A stretch of 64,000 nt of DNA, taken from the NCBI GenBank assembly GCA_030586155.1, contig CP130741.1, positions 676,680-740,679 of the forward strand, given 5' to 3'. Each line of letters opens with the position of its first letter. Within the stretch, counting starts at the first letter, position 1. The DNA is from Eubacteriaceae bacterium ES3. GTDB lineage: Bacteria > Bacillota > Clostridia > Eubacteriales > Eubacteriaceae. Below the pieces are notes generated by a model. The model saw only the letters and a program-made list of their open reading frames with translations. It made no database searches and was not told where the DNA came from. Position numbers and translations under genes: made by a program. This document shows, one piece after another, positions 41,924 to 50,665 of the stretch.

Positions 41924-44900
41924 TTGGCAGAGTTTAAACTGATATCGGAAGAGCAAGTAGGAGAAAAAGAAAATGTGATGGCTGAAAAATGGGAGGAGAT
42001 GAATCTTCTCAAACAATCCATCGACAATCGTGAAGGGTGCGAAAATTACGTTTTTTATGAAGGTCCGCCGACTGCTAATGGTCGACCGGGAATTCATCAT
42101 GTTCTGGCCAGAACCCTTAAAGATACGGTCTGTAAGTATAAGGTAATGGATGGTTATCGGGTTGTTAGAAAGGCTGGTTGGGATACTCATGGTCTGCCGG
42201 TTGAAATTGAGGTGGAAAAATCCCTGGGACTATCCAGCAAGCCGGAAATTGAAGCCTACGGGATTGATAAATTCAACCAGAAGTGTAAGGACTCGGTTTT
42301 TAATTATGAAAGTCAATGGAAAGAAATGACGAAAAAAATGGGATACTTCATAGATATGGAAGACCCATATATTACCCTGGATAATAATTATATTGAATCG
42401 GTCTGGTGGATTTTAAATAAATTTCATGAAGAAGGCTTTTTATATGAAGGTCATAAAATTCTGCCGTATTGTCCACGATGTGGAACCGGTCTGGCTTCTC
42501 ATGAGGTCGCGCAAGGGTATGAGGAGATCAAGTCGAATACCGTTGTTGTAAAATTCAAACGAAAAGATGCCGATGAGTATTTCCTGGTTTGGACAACTAC
42601 TCCATGGACCCTGGCTTCTAATGTCGCTTTGGCGGTCCATCCGGATGCCGACTATATTAAAGCTAAAGTCGATGAGATGGTTGTGATCTGTGCTAAGGTA
42701 TTGGCACCGTCACTTCTTTCTAAAGGTTATGAAGTGCTGGAAGAAATGAAGGGTCGAGACCTTGAATATATTGAATACGAGCAGCTCATGCCTTTTGTGG
42801 CGGCAGATAAGAAGGCCTTTTATGTAACCTGTGCCGATTATGTCACCACCGAAGACGGGACCGGTATCGTTCATATTGCTCCGGCTTTTGGTGAGGATGA
42901 CTACAAGGTTGGTCGAGAATACAATCTGCCGGTACTGCAGCCGGTAGCTGAGGACGGAAAATATACAGAAACCCCCTGGAAGGGGCAATTTGTCATGGAT
43001 GCCGATGTAGAAATCATCAAATGGCTGAAGGGAGAGGATAAGCTCTTTAAAAAAGAAAAAGTTTCGCATAATTACCCCCATTGCTGGAGATGTAAAACGC
43101 CCCTGCTCTATTATGCAAAACCCAGCTGGTATCTGGAGATGACAAAGATCAAGGATCGTCTGATTGAAAATAATAATGGGGTTGAATGGTATCCGGATTT
43201 TGTTGGTGAAAAACGTTTTGGCAACTGGCTGGAAAACTTGAATGACTGGGCGATTTCGCGAAGTCGTTATTGGGGAACCCCTTTAAACGTCTGGCGATGT
43301 GAAGAGTGTGGCAAGCTTGAATCGATTGGTTCACGAAAGGAACTAGTAGAAAAAGCAGTAGAAAATATTGATGAATCCATCGAACTTCACCGTCCTTATG
43401 TGGATGAGGTCCACCTGACTTGTCCGGATTGCGGCAAAACCATGACGCGGGTAAAAGATGTTATTGACTGCTGGTTTGATTCCGGTTCTATGCCTTTTGC
43501 CCAGTATCATTATCCTTTTGAAAATAAAGAATTATTTGAAGAACAGTATCCGGCTGATTTTATTTGTGAAGGGATTGATCAGACTCGTGGCTGGTTCTAT
43601 TCACTGCTGGCTATTTCTTCCTTTGTGACTGGTAAATCGCCATATAAACGTGTGCTGGTTAATGATCTGATTCTGGATGCTGATGGCCATAAGATGTCAA
43701 AATCTAAGGGCAACACGGTTAATCCTTTTGAAATGTTTGAGCAGTTTGGGGCCGATGCCCTGAGATGGTATTTACTTTACGTCTCACCGGCATGGACACC
43801 GACTCGTTTTGATGTCAAAGGTTTAAAAGAAGTTCAGAGCAAGTTCTTTAATACTTTGAAGAATACCTATCAGTTTTTTGCAATGTATGCCAACACTGAT
43901 TCAATCGATCCTCGGAGTTTCTTTGTTCCATATGAAAAACGACCAAATATCGATGCCTGGATTCTTTCAAAATATAATCGTCTGGTTAATGAAGTACGGG
44001 CTGAGATGGATATTTTCGACCTCACAAAGGCAGTTCGAAAAATCCAGAATTTTGTCAATGAGGATTTGTCAAACTGGTATATCAGAAGAAATCGCCGTCG
44101 ATTTTGGGCTAGTGAGCTGACAGAAGATAAAAAGGCTGTTTATAATACAACCTGGGAAGTTCTGGAAGGAGTCGTCAGACTTTGCGCTCCTTTTGCACCT
44201 TATATCACAGAAGAACTCTATCAGAATTTAACTGGAGAAGTATCGGTCCATCTGGCTGACTATCCAAGTGTTAATGAATACCTGATTCAGGGCTCTATCG
44301 AGGAACCTATGGATCTGGTTAGAGATCTTGTATCACTTGGTCGATCGGCTAGAGAAGATGCCCAGATCAAAGTCCGCCAGCCACTGTCAAAAATGATTAT
44401 TGATGGCAAGCATAAGGAACTGATCGGTAATTTGACTGACCTGATTGAAGAAGAATTAAATATTAAAGAAGTAGTTTATGAAGAAAACTTGAGTGATTTC
44501 ATGAACTATTCATTAAAACCCGATTTCAAGGTTGCTGGACCAGTATTGGGCAAGAATGTAAAACTGTTGGGTAAAGCATTAGCAACAGTTGATCCGATGG
44601 AAGTCGTTTCAAAATTGGAGGCAGATGGTGAAATGACCATCGAATTTGAAGGAGAAAAGCTGCTGATTAAAAAAGACTTCATTGATGTTCGAATTTCAGC
44701 TAAAGAAGGCTTTAATGTTCAGATGCTTAACAACCAGTTTATCATCCTCGATACTGGCCTGAATCAGGAGCTTCTTGATGAAGGATATGCCAGAGAACTG
44801 GTATCAAGAATCCAGCAGCTGCGAAAGTCAAGCGGTTTTGAAGTGATGGACCATATCAAAATCTTTTATGCGGCGGATGAAGAATTCACCGCTGCTGTTA

Positions 44901-45019
44901 AAAAGTATGAAGATTTTATTATGAAAGAAACCCTGGCAGATCAGATTACTGTTTCTAATGATGGGGAAGTTTTTAATTTGAATGGGCATGATGTAAAAGT
45001 GGGTGTTGAAAAAATTTAG
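41924..45019 (+). CDS. ileS: Isoleucyl-tRNA synthetase, type 2-like
   Basis: This 1031-residue class I synthetase charges tRNA-Ile. The HIGH-like motif reads P-T-A-N-G-R-P-G-I-H-H, and the KMSKS motif is H-K-M-S-K-S-K-G. An editing CP1 domain is present (WTTTPWTLASNVALAVHP, and AEDGKYTETPWKGQ). Length and the G-I-H-H variant place it with the eukaryotic-like or type 2 IleRS, the class associated with mupirocin insensitivity. It starts with TTG 7 bases after AGGAGGT. Expression is controlled by the T-box. The C-terminal anticodon-binding region lacks the zinc-ribbon end of type 1. Confidence 0.95.
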   Translation: MAEFKLISEEQVGEKENVMAEKWEEMNLLKQSIDNREGCENYVFYEGPPTANGRPGIHHVLARTLKDTVCKYKVMDGYRVVRKAGWDTHGLPVEIEVEKSLGLSSKPEIEAYGIDKFNQKCKDSVFNYESQWKEMTKKMGYFIDMEDPYITLDNNYIESVWWILNKFHEEGFLYEGHKILPYCPRCGTGLASHEVAQGYEEIKSNTVVVKFKRKDADEYFLVWTTTPWTLASNVALAVHPDADYIKAKVDEMVVICAKVLAPSLLSKGYEVLEEMKGRDLEYIEYEQLMPFVAADKKAFYVTCADYVTTEDGTGIVHIAPAFGEDDYKVGREYNLPVLQPVAEDGKYTETPWKGQFVMDADVEIIKWLKGEDKLFKKEKVSHNYPHCWRCKTPLLYYAKPSWYLEMTKIKDRLIENNNGVEWYPDFVGEKRFGNWLENLNDWAISRSRYWGTPLNVWRCEECGKLESIGSRKELVEKAVENIDESIELHRPYVDEVHLTCPDCGKTMTRVKDVIDCWFDSGSMPFAQYHYPFENKELFEEQYPADFICEGIDQTRGWFYSLLAISSFVTGKSPYKRVLVNDLILDADGHKMSKSKGNTVNPFEMFEQFGADALRWYLLYVSPAWTPTRFDVKGLKEVQSKFFNTLKNTYQFFAMYANTDSIDPRSFFVPYEKRPNIDAWILSKYNRLVNEVRAEMDIFDLTKAVRKIQNFVNEDLSNWYIRRNRRRFWASELTEDKKAVYNTTWEVLEGVVRLCAPFAPYITEELYQNLTGEVSVHLADYPSVNEYLIQGSIEEPMDLVRDLVSLGRSAREDAQIKVRQPLSKMIIDGKHKELIGNLTDLIEEELNIKEVVYEENLSDFMNYSLKPDFKVAGPVLGKNVKLLGKALATVDPMEVVSKLEADGEMTIEFEGEKLLIKKDFIDVRISAKEGFNVQMLNNQFIILDTGLNQELLDEGYARELVSRIQQLRKSSGFEVMDHIKIFYAADEEFTAAVKKYEDFIMKETLADQITVSNDGEVFNLNGHDVKVGVEKI

Positions 45020-45046
45020 GTTAAAAATTAAATAAATATAATATTC

Positions 45047-45088
45047 AAAGCCTGCGTCGAAGTTTAAATAATCTTCGATGTGGGCTTT
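45047..45088 (+). terminator. Hairpin after ileS
   Basis: AAAGCCTGCGTCGAAG pairs over 16 positions with CTTCGATGTGGGCTTT (three G-U pairs). The following T tract is weak (AAATTTCA). Confidence 0.6.
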
Positions 45089-45222
45089 AAATTTCATCAG
45101 GAAGGGAGTAATATAGTAAAGGCAAAGTATGACAGCAATTAGAGCGGTGATGTTATTTAAAAAGCATAAGAATAAAAATATTGGGAAAATTGCGAAATGC
45201 TCTAATGTAAAATAATAAGTGT

Positions 45223-45230
45223 GCCGATAT
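45223..45230 (+). promoter_or_regulatory. Sigma-28/sigma-D-type -10 element of the flagellin gene
   Basis: GCCGATAT matches the -10 of motility sigma factor promoters. The -35 is poor: TAAA lies only 11 bases upstream, and TAAT/CTAA lie at 16-17. The gap 45020-45352 otherwise holds the ileS hairpin and nothing else recognised. Confidence 0.45.
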
Positions 45231-45352
45231 TACTATTAATCAATAAAGACTGTAATAATATGCCGGCGACGGTATTGGTCAAAATAATGGTATTATAGTC
45301 GGTAATGAGATACAGACAGTTATTGATAATCTTGAAGAAAGGAGGTTAGAGT

Positions 45353-47110
45353 ATGCGAATTAATCATAATATGACGGCATTGAACAGCTATGGCCAGCTC
45401 AATCAAAATAACACTGCAGTAGCAAAGTCTATCGAAAAACTATCTTCTGGACTTAGTATCAATAAGGCTGGCGACAATGCAGCGGGCCTTGCAATTTCCG
45501 AAAAAATGCGTGGTCAGATCAGAGGCTTAGATCAGGCAGACAAAAACACTCAGAATGCTATTTCGATGATCGAAACAGCCGAAGGTGCTCTAAATGAAAC
45601 CCATTCAATCATTCAAAGGATACGTGAACTTTCTGTTCAGGCGGCCAATGATACCAACGCGACAGAAGATCGGGAAGCCATTCAATTGGAAATTGATGAG
45701 CTGGTCAAAGATGTCGACCGGATCGGTAACAATACCGAATATAACACTATAAAGCTTTTGAATAAGGGAAATGCGTCGATGTCAATGGCTGACCAGCAGA
45801 ATTTGATTTCCAGTCTAAAAAAATACTGGCTTTTCGATGCTGAAAAGCTGGTGGAAGATAGTTATGGCTTAACGGCTGACAATGTTTCATTGACTGTTGA
45901 ATTTACCAATGATACATCCAGCTCCTATGCGGCAATGGTTGTAGGAAGTTACACTTATGTGCCGGGTGATACAGTCGGTGCAGAGGATATCACTGGAAAG
46001 GGCTCAAATCTGACATTGAAAATTAATATGGCTTATTCTCAGCCGACTGATACGGCAGATGGAGGAACCTATCCTCAGTATGTAGATCGGGTGATTGCTC
46101 ATGAAATGACCCATGCAGTCATGATGCGGACCATGAATTTTGGAGATCTCTCAACTTGGTTCTCTGAAGGTGTTGCTGAATTTACCCATGGTGGCGATGA
46201 ACGATTAGAATCTGCAATTGCTTCACTTGGTAGTATTAACGCGGTAGTTGCAAACTTTGGTACCGGCGCAGAATCGGATTGGAATGGTGTAGCAAATGAT
46301 TATGGATCGGCATATTTGGCTGTGCGTTATATGGATCAACAAATCAAAGCGGAAGGTGGAACGGGGGTTAAAGAAGTACTTCAGTATTTAAAAGATAATC
46401 CAAACGATACGCTTGATGATGCTTTGGCAGATGCAAAGAATAATTATGTTTTCCTTACATTTAATGATTCAGCATCTTTTGTCGCTGATTTTACCGCATC
46501 TGTTTCTGATGCTACATATGTTGCAGAAACTGGCATTATTTTAGATGCTGGTGCCGAAGATGATACCGGTTCAGCTACCGGATCTGAAGGTGGGACTGGT
46601 GGAGATTTGAATGCTGAAGATATTATGTCGGAAACAGGTGGAGCTGCTGGTGCTGAGGAAGAACAACCTTTAGATCATTTCACAGTTATCTGGCCAAATC
46701 TATCTGATTCAGTAGCCCAATCCTTTACCATGCAGATTGGTGCCAATACAGGGCAGAAAATGACCATCAGTACCAGTGACATGCGGGCCGAAGCTCTGGG
46801 TCTTGATGAGATCCGGGTGACATCACATTCTCAGGCCAATACAGCGATCAGTACCTGTGATTCGGCCATGACTATGGTCTCTGCCGAACGCTCTCGGCTT
46901 GGGGCCTATCAGAACAGATTAGAGCATACCTCGTCTAATCTTATGTCTGCCTCAGGAAGTTTAAGTAAGTCAGAGTCTCAGATTAGAGATGTGGATATGG
47001 CTAATGAAATGATGACCCTTACCAAGCAGAATATCCTGATGCAATCTGCCCAGGCCATGCTTTCTCAGGCTAATCAGCAACCACAAGGGGTAATGCAGTT
47101 ACTGGCGTAA
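45353..47110 (+). CDS. Flagellin with an embedded zinc metallopeptidase domain (flagellinolysin-like)
   Basis: This 585-residue protein has a normal flagellin N-terminus (D0/D1, 1-140, MRINHNMTALNS...SIEKLSSGL, AGDNAAGLAISEKMRGQI). The C-terminus (about 495-585, AISTCDSAMTMVSAERSRLGAYQNR...NEMMTLTKQNIL) is also normal. The variable D2/D3 region is replaced by a gluzincin peptidase of about 300 residues. The zinc motif is H250-E251-M-T-H254, and E272 in W-F-S-E-G-V-A-E-F is the third ligand, as in M9-type collagenases. Flagellinolysin of Clostridium haemolyticum is an active protease displayed along the filament. GAAAGGAGG precedes the ATG. A zinc-ribbon gene follows by 15 bases. Confidence 0.92.
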   Translation: MRINHNMTALNSYGQLNQNNTAVAKSIEKLSSGLSINKAGDNAAGLAISEKMRGQIRGLDQADKNTQNAISMIETAEGALNETHSIIQRIRELSVQAANDTNATEDREAIQLEIDELVKDVDRIGNNTEYNTIKLLNKGNASMSMADQQNLISSLKKYWLFDAEKLVEDSYGLTADNVSLTVEFTNDTSSSYAAMVVGSYTYVPGDTVGAEDITGKGSNLTLKINMAYSQPTDTADGGTYPQYVDRVIAHEMTHAVMMRTMNFGDLSTWFSEGVAEFTHGGDERLESAIASLGSINAVVANFGTGAESDWNGVANDYGSAYLAVRYMDQQIKAEGGTGVKEVLQYLKDNPNDTLDDALADAKNNYVFLTFNDSASFVADFTASVSDATYVAETGIILDAGAEDDTGSATGSEGGTGGDLNAEDIMSETGGAAGAEEEQPLDHFTVIWPNLSDSVAQSFTMQIGANTGQKMTISTSDMRAEALGLDEIRVTSHSQANTAISTCDSAMTMVSAERSRLGAYQNRLEHTSSNLMSASGSLSKSESQIRDVDMANEMMTLTKQNILMQSAQAMLSQANQQPQGVMQLLA

Positions 47111-47125
47111 AAGGAGGCGATTTAG

Positions 47126-47446
47126 ATGGGAAAAAAGTTTACAGCAAGATGTAATGTTTGTCAGACTGAATTTGATGTCCGAGAAGGCGGTGGCCTAAAT
47201 TTTTATTTGCTGCATTGCAATAGCTGCGGTAAAGAAAAAGAGCTGAGCACCAAAGAAGTTGAAAAAGCATTACCGGACCAGAATCAAACCTTAAGCCGCA
47301 ATGAGAAAATTGAAGCGATTGCTGGAACATGTGAAAATGGTCACTACCGCTTAAATGCTAAAGCGAGATGCCCTAAATGTGGCTCAGCTGACTACAGTAT
47401 AGTAACAGACAAAGACGGAAAGGTGAGAATCGCCTTTTATGATTAA
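47126..47446 (+). CDS. Zinc-ribbon protein of unknown function
   Basis: This 106-residue protein is not recognised beyond its metal motifs. One zinc ribbon has CNVC (residues 9-12) and CNSC (about 31-34). A second is formed by C-E-N-G-H (about 77-81) and C-P-K-C (about 90-93). It is small, soluble and charged. AAAGGAGG lies 7-8 bases before the ATG and only 15 bases separate it from the flagellin-peptidase stop, so both should be on one transcript. It may help regulate or handle the zinc flagellin, but that is a guess. Confidence 0.8.
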   Translation: MGKKFTARCNVCQTEFDVREGGGLNFYLLHCNSCGKEKELSTKEVEKALPDQNQTLSRNEKIEAIAGTCENGHYRLNAKARCPKCGSADYSIVTDKDGKVRIAFYD

Positions 47447-47455
47447 AGAAATTTA

Positions 47456-47506
47456 AAAACCCCAGGCTTACGACTTTTGGTCGGACAACCTGGGGTTTTA
47501 TTTTTT
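47456..47506 (+). terminator. Terminator of the flagellin-zinc ribbon transcript
   Basis: AAAACCCCAGG...CGAC, TTTTG, GTCG...CCTGGGGTTTT, followed by ATTTTTT; the stem has one internal mismatch region. Confidence 0.75.
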
Positions 47507-47600
47507 CAGAATAATAGATTACGTTTAGTAGACGAAGATTGCTAAGCCGACTTTCTTCTGTAGTGTTTATCAATGAGATGAAAGCATTCTAAAATTTGAT

Positions 47601-48485
47601 TTATTGTTTATCGTACTGCGGATAATACCCCAGAAACTGAAAGGTTTCCGTTTTCTCTTCAATAATAGGTAAAATACTCATCAGGGTATTCTGAGAAATA
47701 TCACCGGTAAAATCCATAAAAAACAGGTATTCCCAGTTCTCTTTTAAAAGCGGCCGGGATTCAATCTTGCAGAGATTAAGAGAAAATACCGAAAAAATCC
47801 CAATAATTTCATAAAGAGCGCCAGGTCGGTGGGGGAGGTTAAACACCATACTGACCCGGGAAGGATTATTTCTTAGTTTAAGTTCTTTGGAAATCACCAC
47901 AAATCTTGTCACATTAGTCTGAGAAAAACTGATATCATCAGCTAAAATATCCAAGTCATAAAGAGTGCTGGTTTTCTTACTGGCGATAGCTGCTTTTGTC
48001 AGATCGTTCTGTTCAGCGACATAAGCAGCAGCGATGGCTGTATTGTGATAAGGGATGCAGATCCAGTCCGGATAGTCTTTTAAAAAAAGCTGGGACTGGG
48101 AAAAACCCTGGGGGTGGGAATAGACCTCTTTAATATTTTCGATAGTGGCTCCGGGAGGTGCCAGCAGACAGTGTTTTACCCGGACTTCTTCTTCGCCGAT
48201 AATATAATAATGATACTTTGACAGTAGATCGTAAACACTGGCTATTGAACCGGTAGAAGAATTCTCAATTGGTAAAACCCCGTAATCACATTGATTGTTA
48301 TGAATACAATCGAAAACCTCATCAAAGCTCTGAAAAGGCTTGAGTTCACAATTATCATTAAAAAAAGAAAGTGAAGCTTCCTCGCCGTATGAACCGGCAG
48401 TACCAGCATAGGCAACTTTTGGATTTTCTTCCAGTGTGTAAGGATAGTCAGAAAAAGCCTGATTAAGTGATTTGAGATAATCCAT
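47601..48485 (-). CDS. pheA: Prephenate dehydratase
   Basis: This 294-residue enzyme makes phenylpyruvate in phenylalanine synthesis. The catalytic domain begins VAYAGTAGSYGEEASLSFF and contains DYGVLPIENSSTGSIASVYDLL and TNVTRFVVIS. An ACT domain follows (RVSMVFNLPHRPGALYEIIG...LCKIESRPL) for feedback control by phenylalanine. There is no chorismate mutase domain, unlike enterobacterial P-protein. ATG 48485 lies 2 bases from the stop of the preceding LUD gene (48487); the longer frame from 48614 would overlap it by 130 bases and is rejected. The RBS is weak, so coupling to the upstream gene is likely. Confidence 0.88.
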   Translation of the reverse strand: MDYLKSLNQAFSDYPYTLEENPKVAYAGTAGSYGEEASLSFFNDNCELKPFQSFDEVFDCIHNNQCDYGVLPIENSSTGSIASVYDLLSKYHYYIIGEEEVRVKHCLLAPPGATIENIKEVYSHPQGFSQSQLFLKDYPDWICIPYHNTAIAAAYVAEQNDLTKAAIASKKTSTLYDLDILADDISFSQTNVTRFVVISKELKLRNNPSRVSMVFNLPHRPGALYEIIGIFSVFSLNLCKIESRPLLKENWEYLFFMDFTGDISQNTLMSILPIIEEKTETFQFLGYYPQYDKQ

Positions 48486-48486
48486 T

Positions 48487-49122
48487 TTAATAACCCAGGT
48501 CTTCGCCGACCAGAATGATCTTGATGCGTCCGGGAATACCTGACTGGCGGGTAATGACAATATTGGAGCACATACAGTCTTCGGAATAACAGTTGTAGCA
48601 TTGTCCTTTGTCATAACAAGGAGTCTTTCTATTCAAGCGGATGGCGTTCACTGGAGCAGCGGTGTTCTGGGCCCGATAAACCCCAGCATCAGTATTGGCA
48701 ACAACTTTGTTCATACCGGCCAGGACAATTACCTGCTCTGGTCCAAAACATAAAAGGCTGACCCGATTGCTGTTGCCATCGACATTGACCAGCTCGCCGT
48801 CCATAGTGATCGCATTTGTTCCCATTAAAAAAGTATGAGATAGCATCCCTTTGGCTATGACTTCCCGTGTCTCCTGATAATTTTTAGCTGTTCCTCTGTC
48901 AATATATTCGAAATTTCCGTTTTTAATCGCATCCAGTAAACCGATTTCTTTAATTGATTCAGATCCGCCATGGGTGACAGACACTCCTTGTGGGATTAGT
49001 TCTAAACATTGTTCTAAGGCCTCGGCCTTTGTTTTGCAATAATATCCTTCAAATTTTCGCTTTTCAAACCGTTTAATCAGAGACTGAGCCAGGTTCTGAT
49101 AATTCTCGTCTTTAAACCCCAA
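48487..49122 (-). CDS. LUD-domain (LutC/DUF162-type) protein
   Basis: This 211-residue protein of the LUD family has VTHGGSESIKEIGL, MGTNAITMDGELVNVDG and FGPEQVIVLAGMNKVV, matching the LutC/YkgG type. The C-terminal cluster CYNCYSEDCMCSN carries four cysteines, which is unusual for LutC and could bind an iron-sulfur cluster or metal. Lut proteins take part in lactate oxidation, but here there is no LutA/LutB neighbour, and the gene is coupled to pheA. The role is open. The upstream ATG has AACGGAGGTATAAC. Confidence 0.85.
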   Translation of the reverse strand: MGFKDENYQNLAQSLIKRFEKRKFEGYYCKTKAEALEQCLELIPQGVSVTHGGSESIKEIGLLDAIKNGNFEYIDRGTAKNYQETREVIAKGMLSHTFLMGTNAITMDGELVNVDGNSNRVSLLCFGPEQVIVLAGMNKVVANTDAGVYRAQNTAAPVNAIRLNRKTPCYDKGQCYNCYSEDCMCSNIVITRQSGIPGRIKIILVGEDLGY

Positions 49123-49301
49123 AAGTTATACCTCCGTTAAATAAATGTTAAATTCTATATTATTATAAACGAAAAGTTTCAAAAAATAAAATATTAAATA
49201 AAAAATGGGTATAATACTCTATGAGATGACTCAGACAGCTTTACAATGGGGTGATGCCTGGTCTGGTCATTTGAAATGGAAAAAGAAGAGGAGGGATCAA
49301 G

Positions 49302-50051
49302 ATGCATCGTTATAAAGGAGTTGTGTTTGATCTGGATGGAACGCTGGTAGATTCATTGCATGATATAATGGATTCTTGCAATAAAATCATGAAATATCAT
49401 AAGTTTCCAACCCATAGTTATGAAGAAGGGAAAAAATTGATCGGCAGGGGCTTGAAAAACCTCATGAAAATGGCGATTCCTGAAGAATACAGGGAAGACG
49501 ATGTTTTCCTCGATGAACTGACAGATATGATGCGGGCAGAGTATGGAAATAATTACACTAAAAAAACGAAAGCTTATCCGGGAATTGAAAAGTTATTGGA
49601 TTATCTGACCTATCATGAATTGCCTTTTGGCGTTTGTACAAATAAGCCGGATCCTATGGCCAAATCACTGGTCAAAACTGTTTTGAAAAAATATAACTTT
49701 GTGGATGTAATTGGCGAGACGGATCAGGAACCGCGTAAGCCTGACCCTGCAACAGTTTTTAAAATGTGTAGGGAAATGGGATTGGAGCCTTCAGACTGTC
49801 TTTATGTAGGAGACTCTCTGGTTGATTATGAAACCGCGAAAAACGCTGGAATGCTGTGCGTTCTGTGTACCTGGGGTTTTGAAGATATTGATGTGATTAC
49901 GGCTCTTGATGATGCAATATGGATTCATAACCCTATGCGTGTTGTTGATGCTCTGCGCTATGGTAAAGAATTATATCATGTATTTAATGAAGAGCCAGAA
50001 AAGCATCCGCATGAGGAGAAAAAAAGCTATTGGGAAAAGAATAAACTGTAA
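49302..50051 (+). CDS. HAD-superfamily phosphatase (phosphoglycolate phosphatase type)
   Basis: This 249-residue hydrolase has motif I DLDGTLVDS (about 8-16), motif II VCTNKP (T-N about 106), motif III KPDP (about 147) and motif IV VGDSLVDYETAKNAG. A helical cap lies at about 18-85. It dephosphorylates a small sugar or glycolate phosphate. The C-terminal about 25 residues form a charged tail (EEPEKHPHEEKKSYW). GAGGAGGG precedes the ATG. Substrate not determined. Confidence 0.9.
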   Translation: MHRYKGVVFDLDGTLVDSLHDIMDSCNKIMKYHKFPTHSYEEGKKLIGRGLKNLMKMAIPEEYREDDVFLDELTDMMRAEYGNNYTKKTKAYPGIEKLLDYLTYHELPFGVCTNKPDPMAKSLVKTVLKKYNFVDVIGETDQEPRKPDPATVFKMCREMGLEPSDCLYVGDSLVDYETAKNAGMLCVLCTWGFEDIDVITALDDAIWIHNPMRVVDALRYGKELYHVFNEEPEKHPHEEKKSYWEKNKL

Positions 50052-50088
50052 ACGAAAACAATTTGAAAATAAAAATGCAATTTTCATA

Positions 50089-50117
50089 TTGACAAAGAAT
50101 AAGCAGGTTGTTATAAT
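50089..50117 (+). promoter_or_regulatory. Promoter of veg
   Basis: TTGACA (50089-50094), 17-base spacer, TATAAT (50112-50117). Confidence 0.85.
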
Positions 50118-50185
50118 AAAAAATTTTACATTTTGCCTATCTTGTGTTATACTATCTAAGAGAATACCACAGAGAGGTGAAGTTT

Positions 50186-50458
50186 ATGCCAAAAGCTACG
50201 ATAATGGACATTAAACGCGAGGTGGAAAACTATCTGGGCAGACGAGTCAAACTGGAAGCACATAAAAGCAAGAAAAAGCTCTACCAAAAAGAAGGGATTT
50301 TAGCGGAAACATATCCCAGCATTTTTACAGTTCGGATTCAGGAGGATCAGCGAAAAGAACAGAAACTGTCTTTCAGCTATTCTGATTTACTGACCCAAAG
50401 TGTCAAAATTGTATTACTGGATGAGAATGGAAGCGATCAGTCGATACTGGCATCCTAG
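50186..50458 (+). CDS. veg: Veg protein
   Basis: This 90-residue protein matches Veg: IMDIKREVENYLGRRVKLEAHKSKKKLYQKEGILAETYPSIFTV with an SFSYSDLLTQSVKI segment. Veg is a small strongly expressed Firmicute protein reported to influence biofilm formation in B. subtilis. GAGAGGTGA sits before ATG 50186. An upstream start (50144) would overlap the promoter. The consensus promoter and terminator agree with high expression. Confidence 0.9.
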   Translation: MPKATIMDIKREVENYLGRRVKLEAHKSKKKLYQKEGILAETYPSIFTVRIQEDQRKEQKLSFSYSDLLTQSVKIVLLDENGSDQSILAS

Positions 50459-50475
50459 TAATAAGATAAAAGAGG

Positions 50476-50519
50476 CAATCATCAGAACGCAATGCGTTTG
50501 ATGATTGTTTTTCTTTTTG
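50476..50519 (+). terminator. Terminator of veg
   Basis: CAATCATCA, (G)AACGC...GCGTT and TGATGATTG form an extended stem followed by TTTTTCTTTTT. Confidence 0.85.
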
Positions 50520-50665
50520 AGAAAATAAATTTGTAGTTTTTCGCAACTATAAAAAGATTTAGCAAACCCCAAAAAGATATAATTGTTTTCTGAGTCATTA
50601 AGGATTCGTTTGGGAAGTGTTGAAAAAAATGTTATAATACGAAAAAATGATAGAATGAGGAAAAA

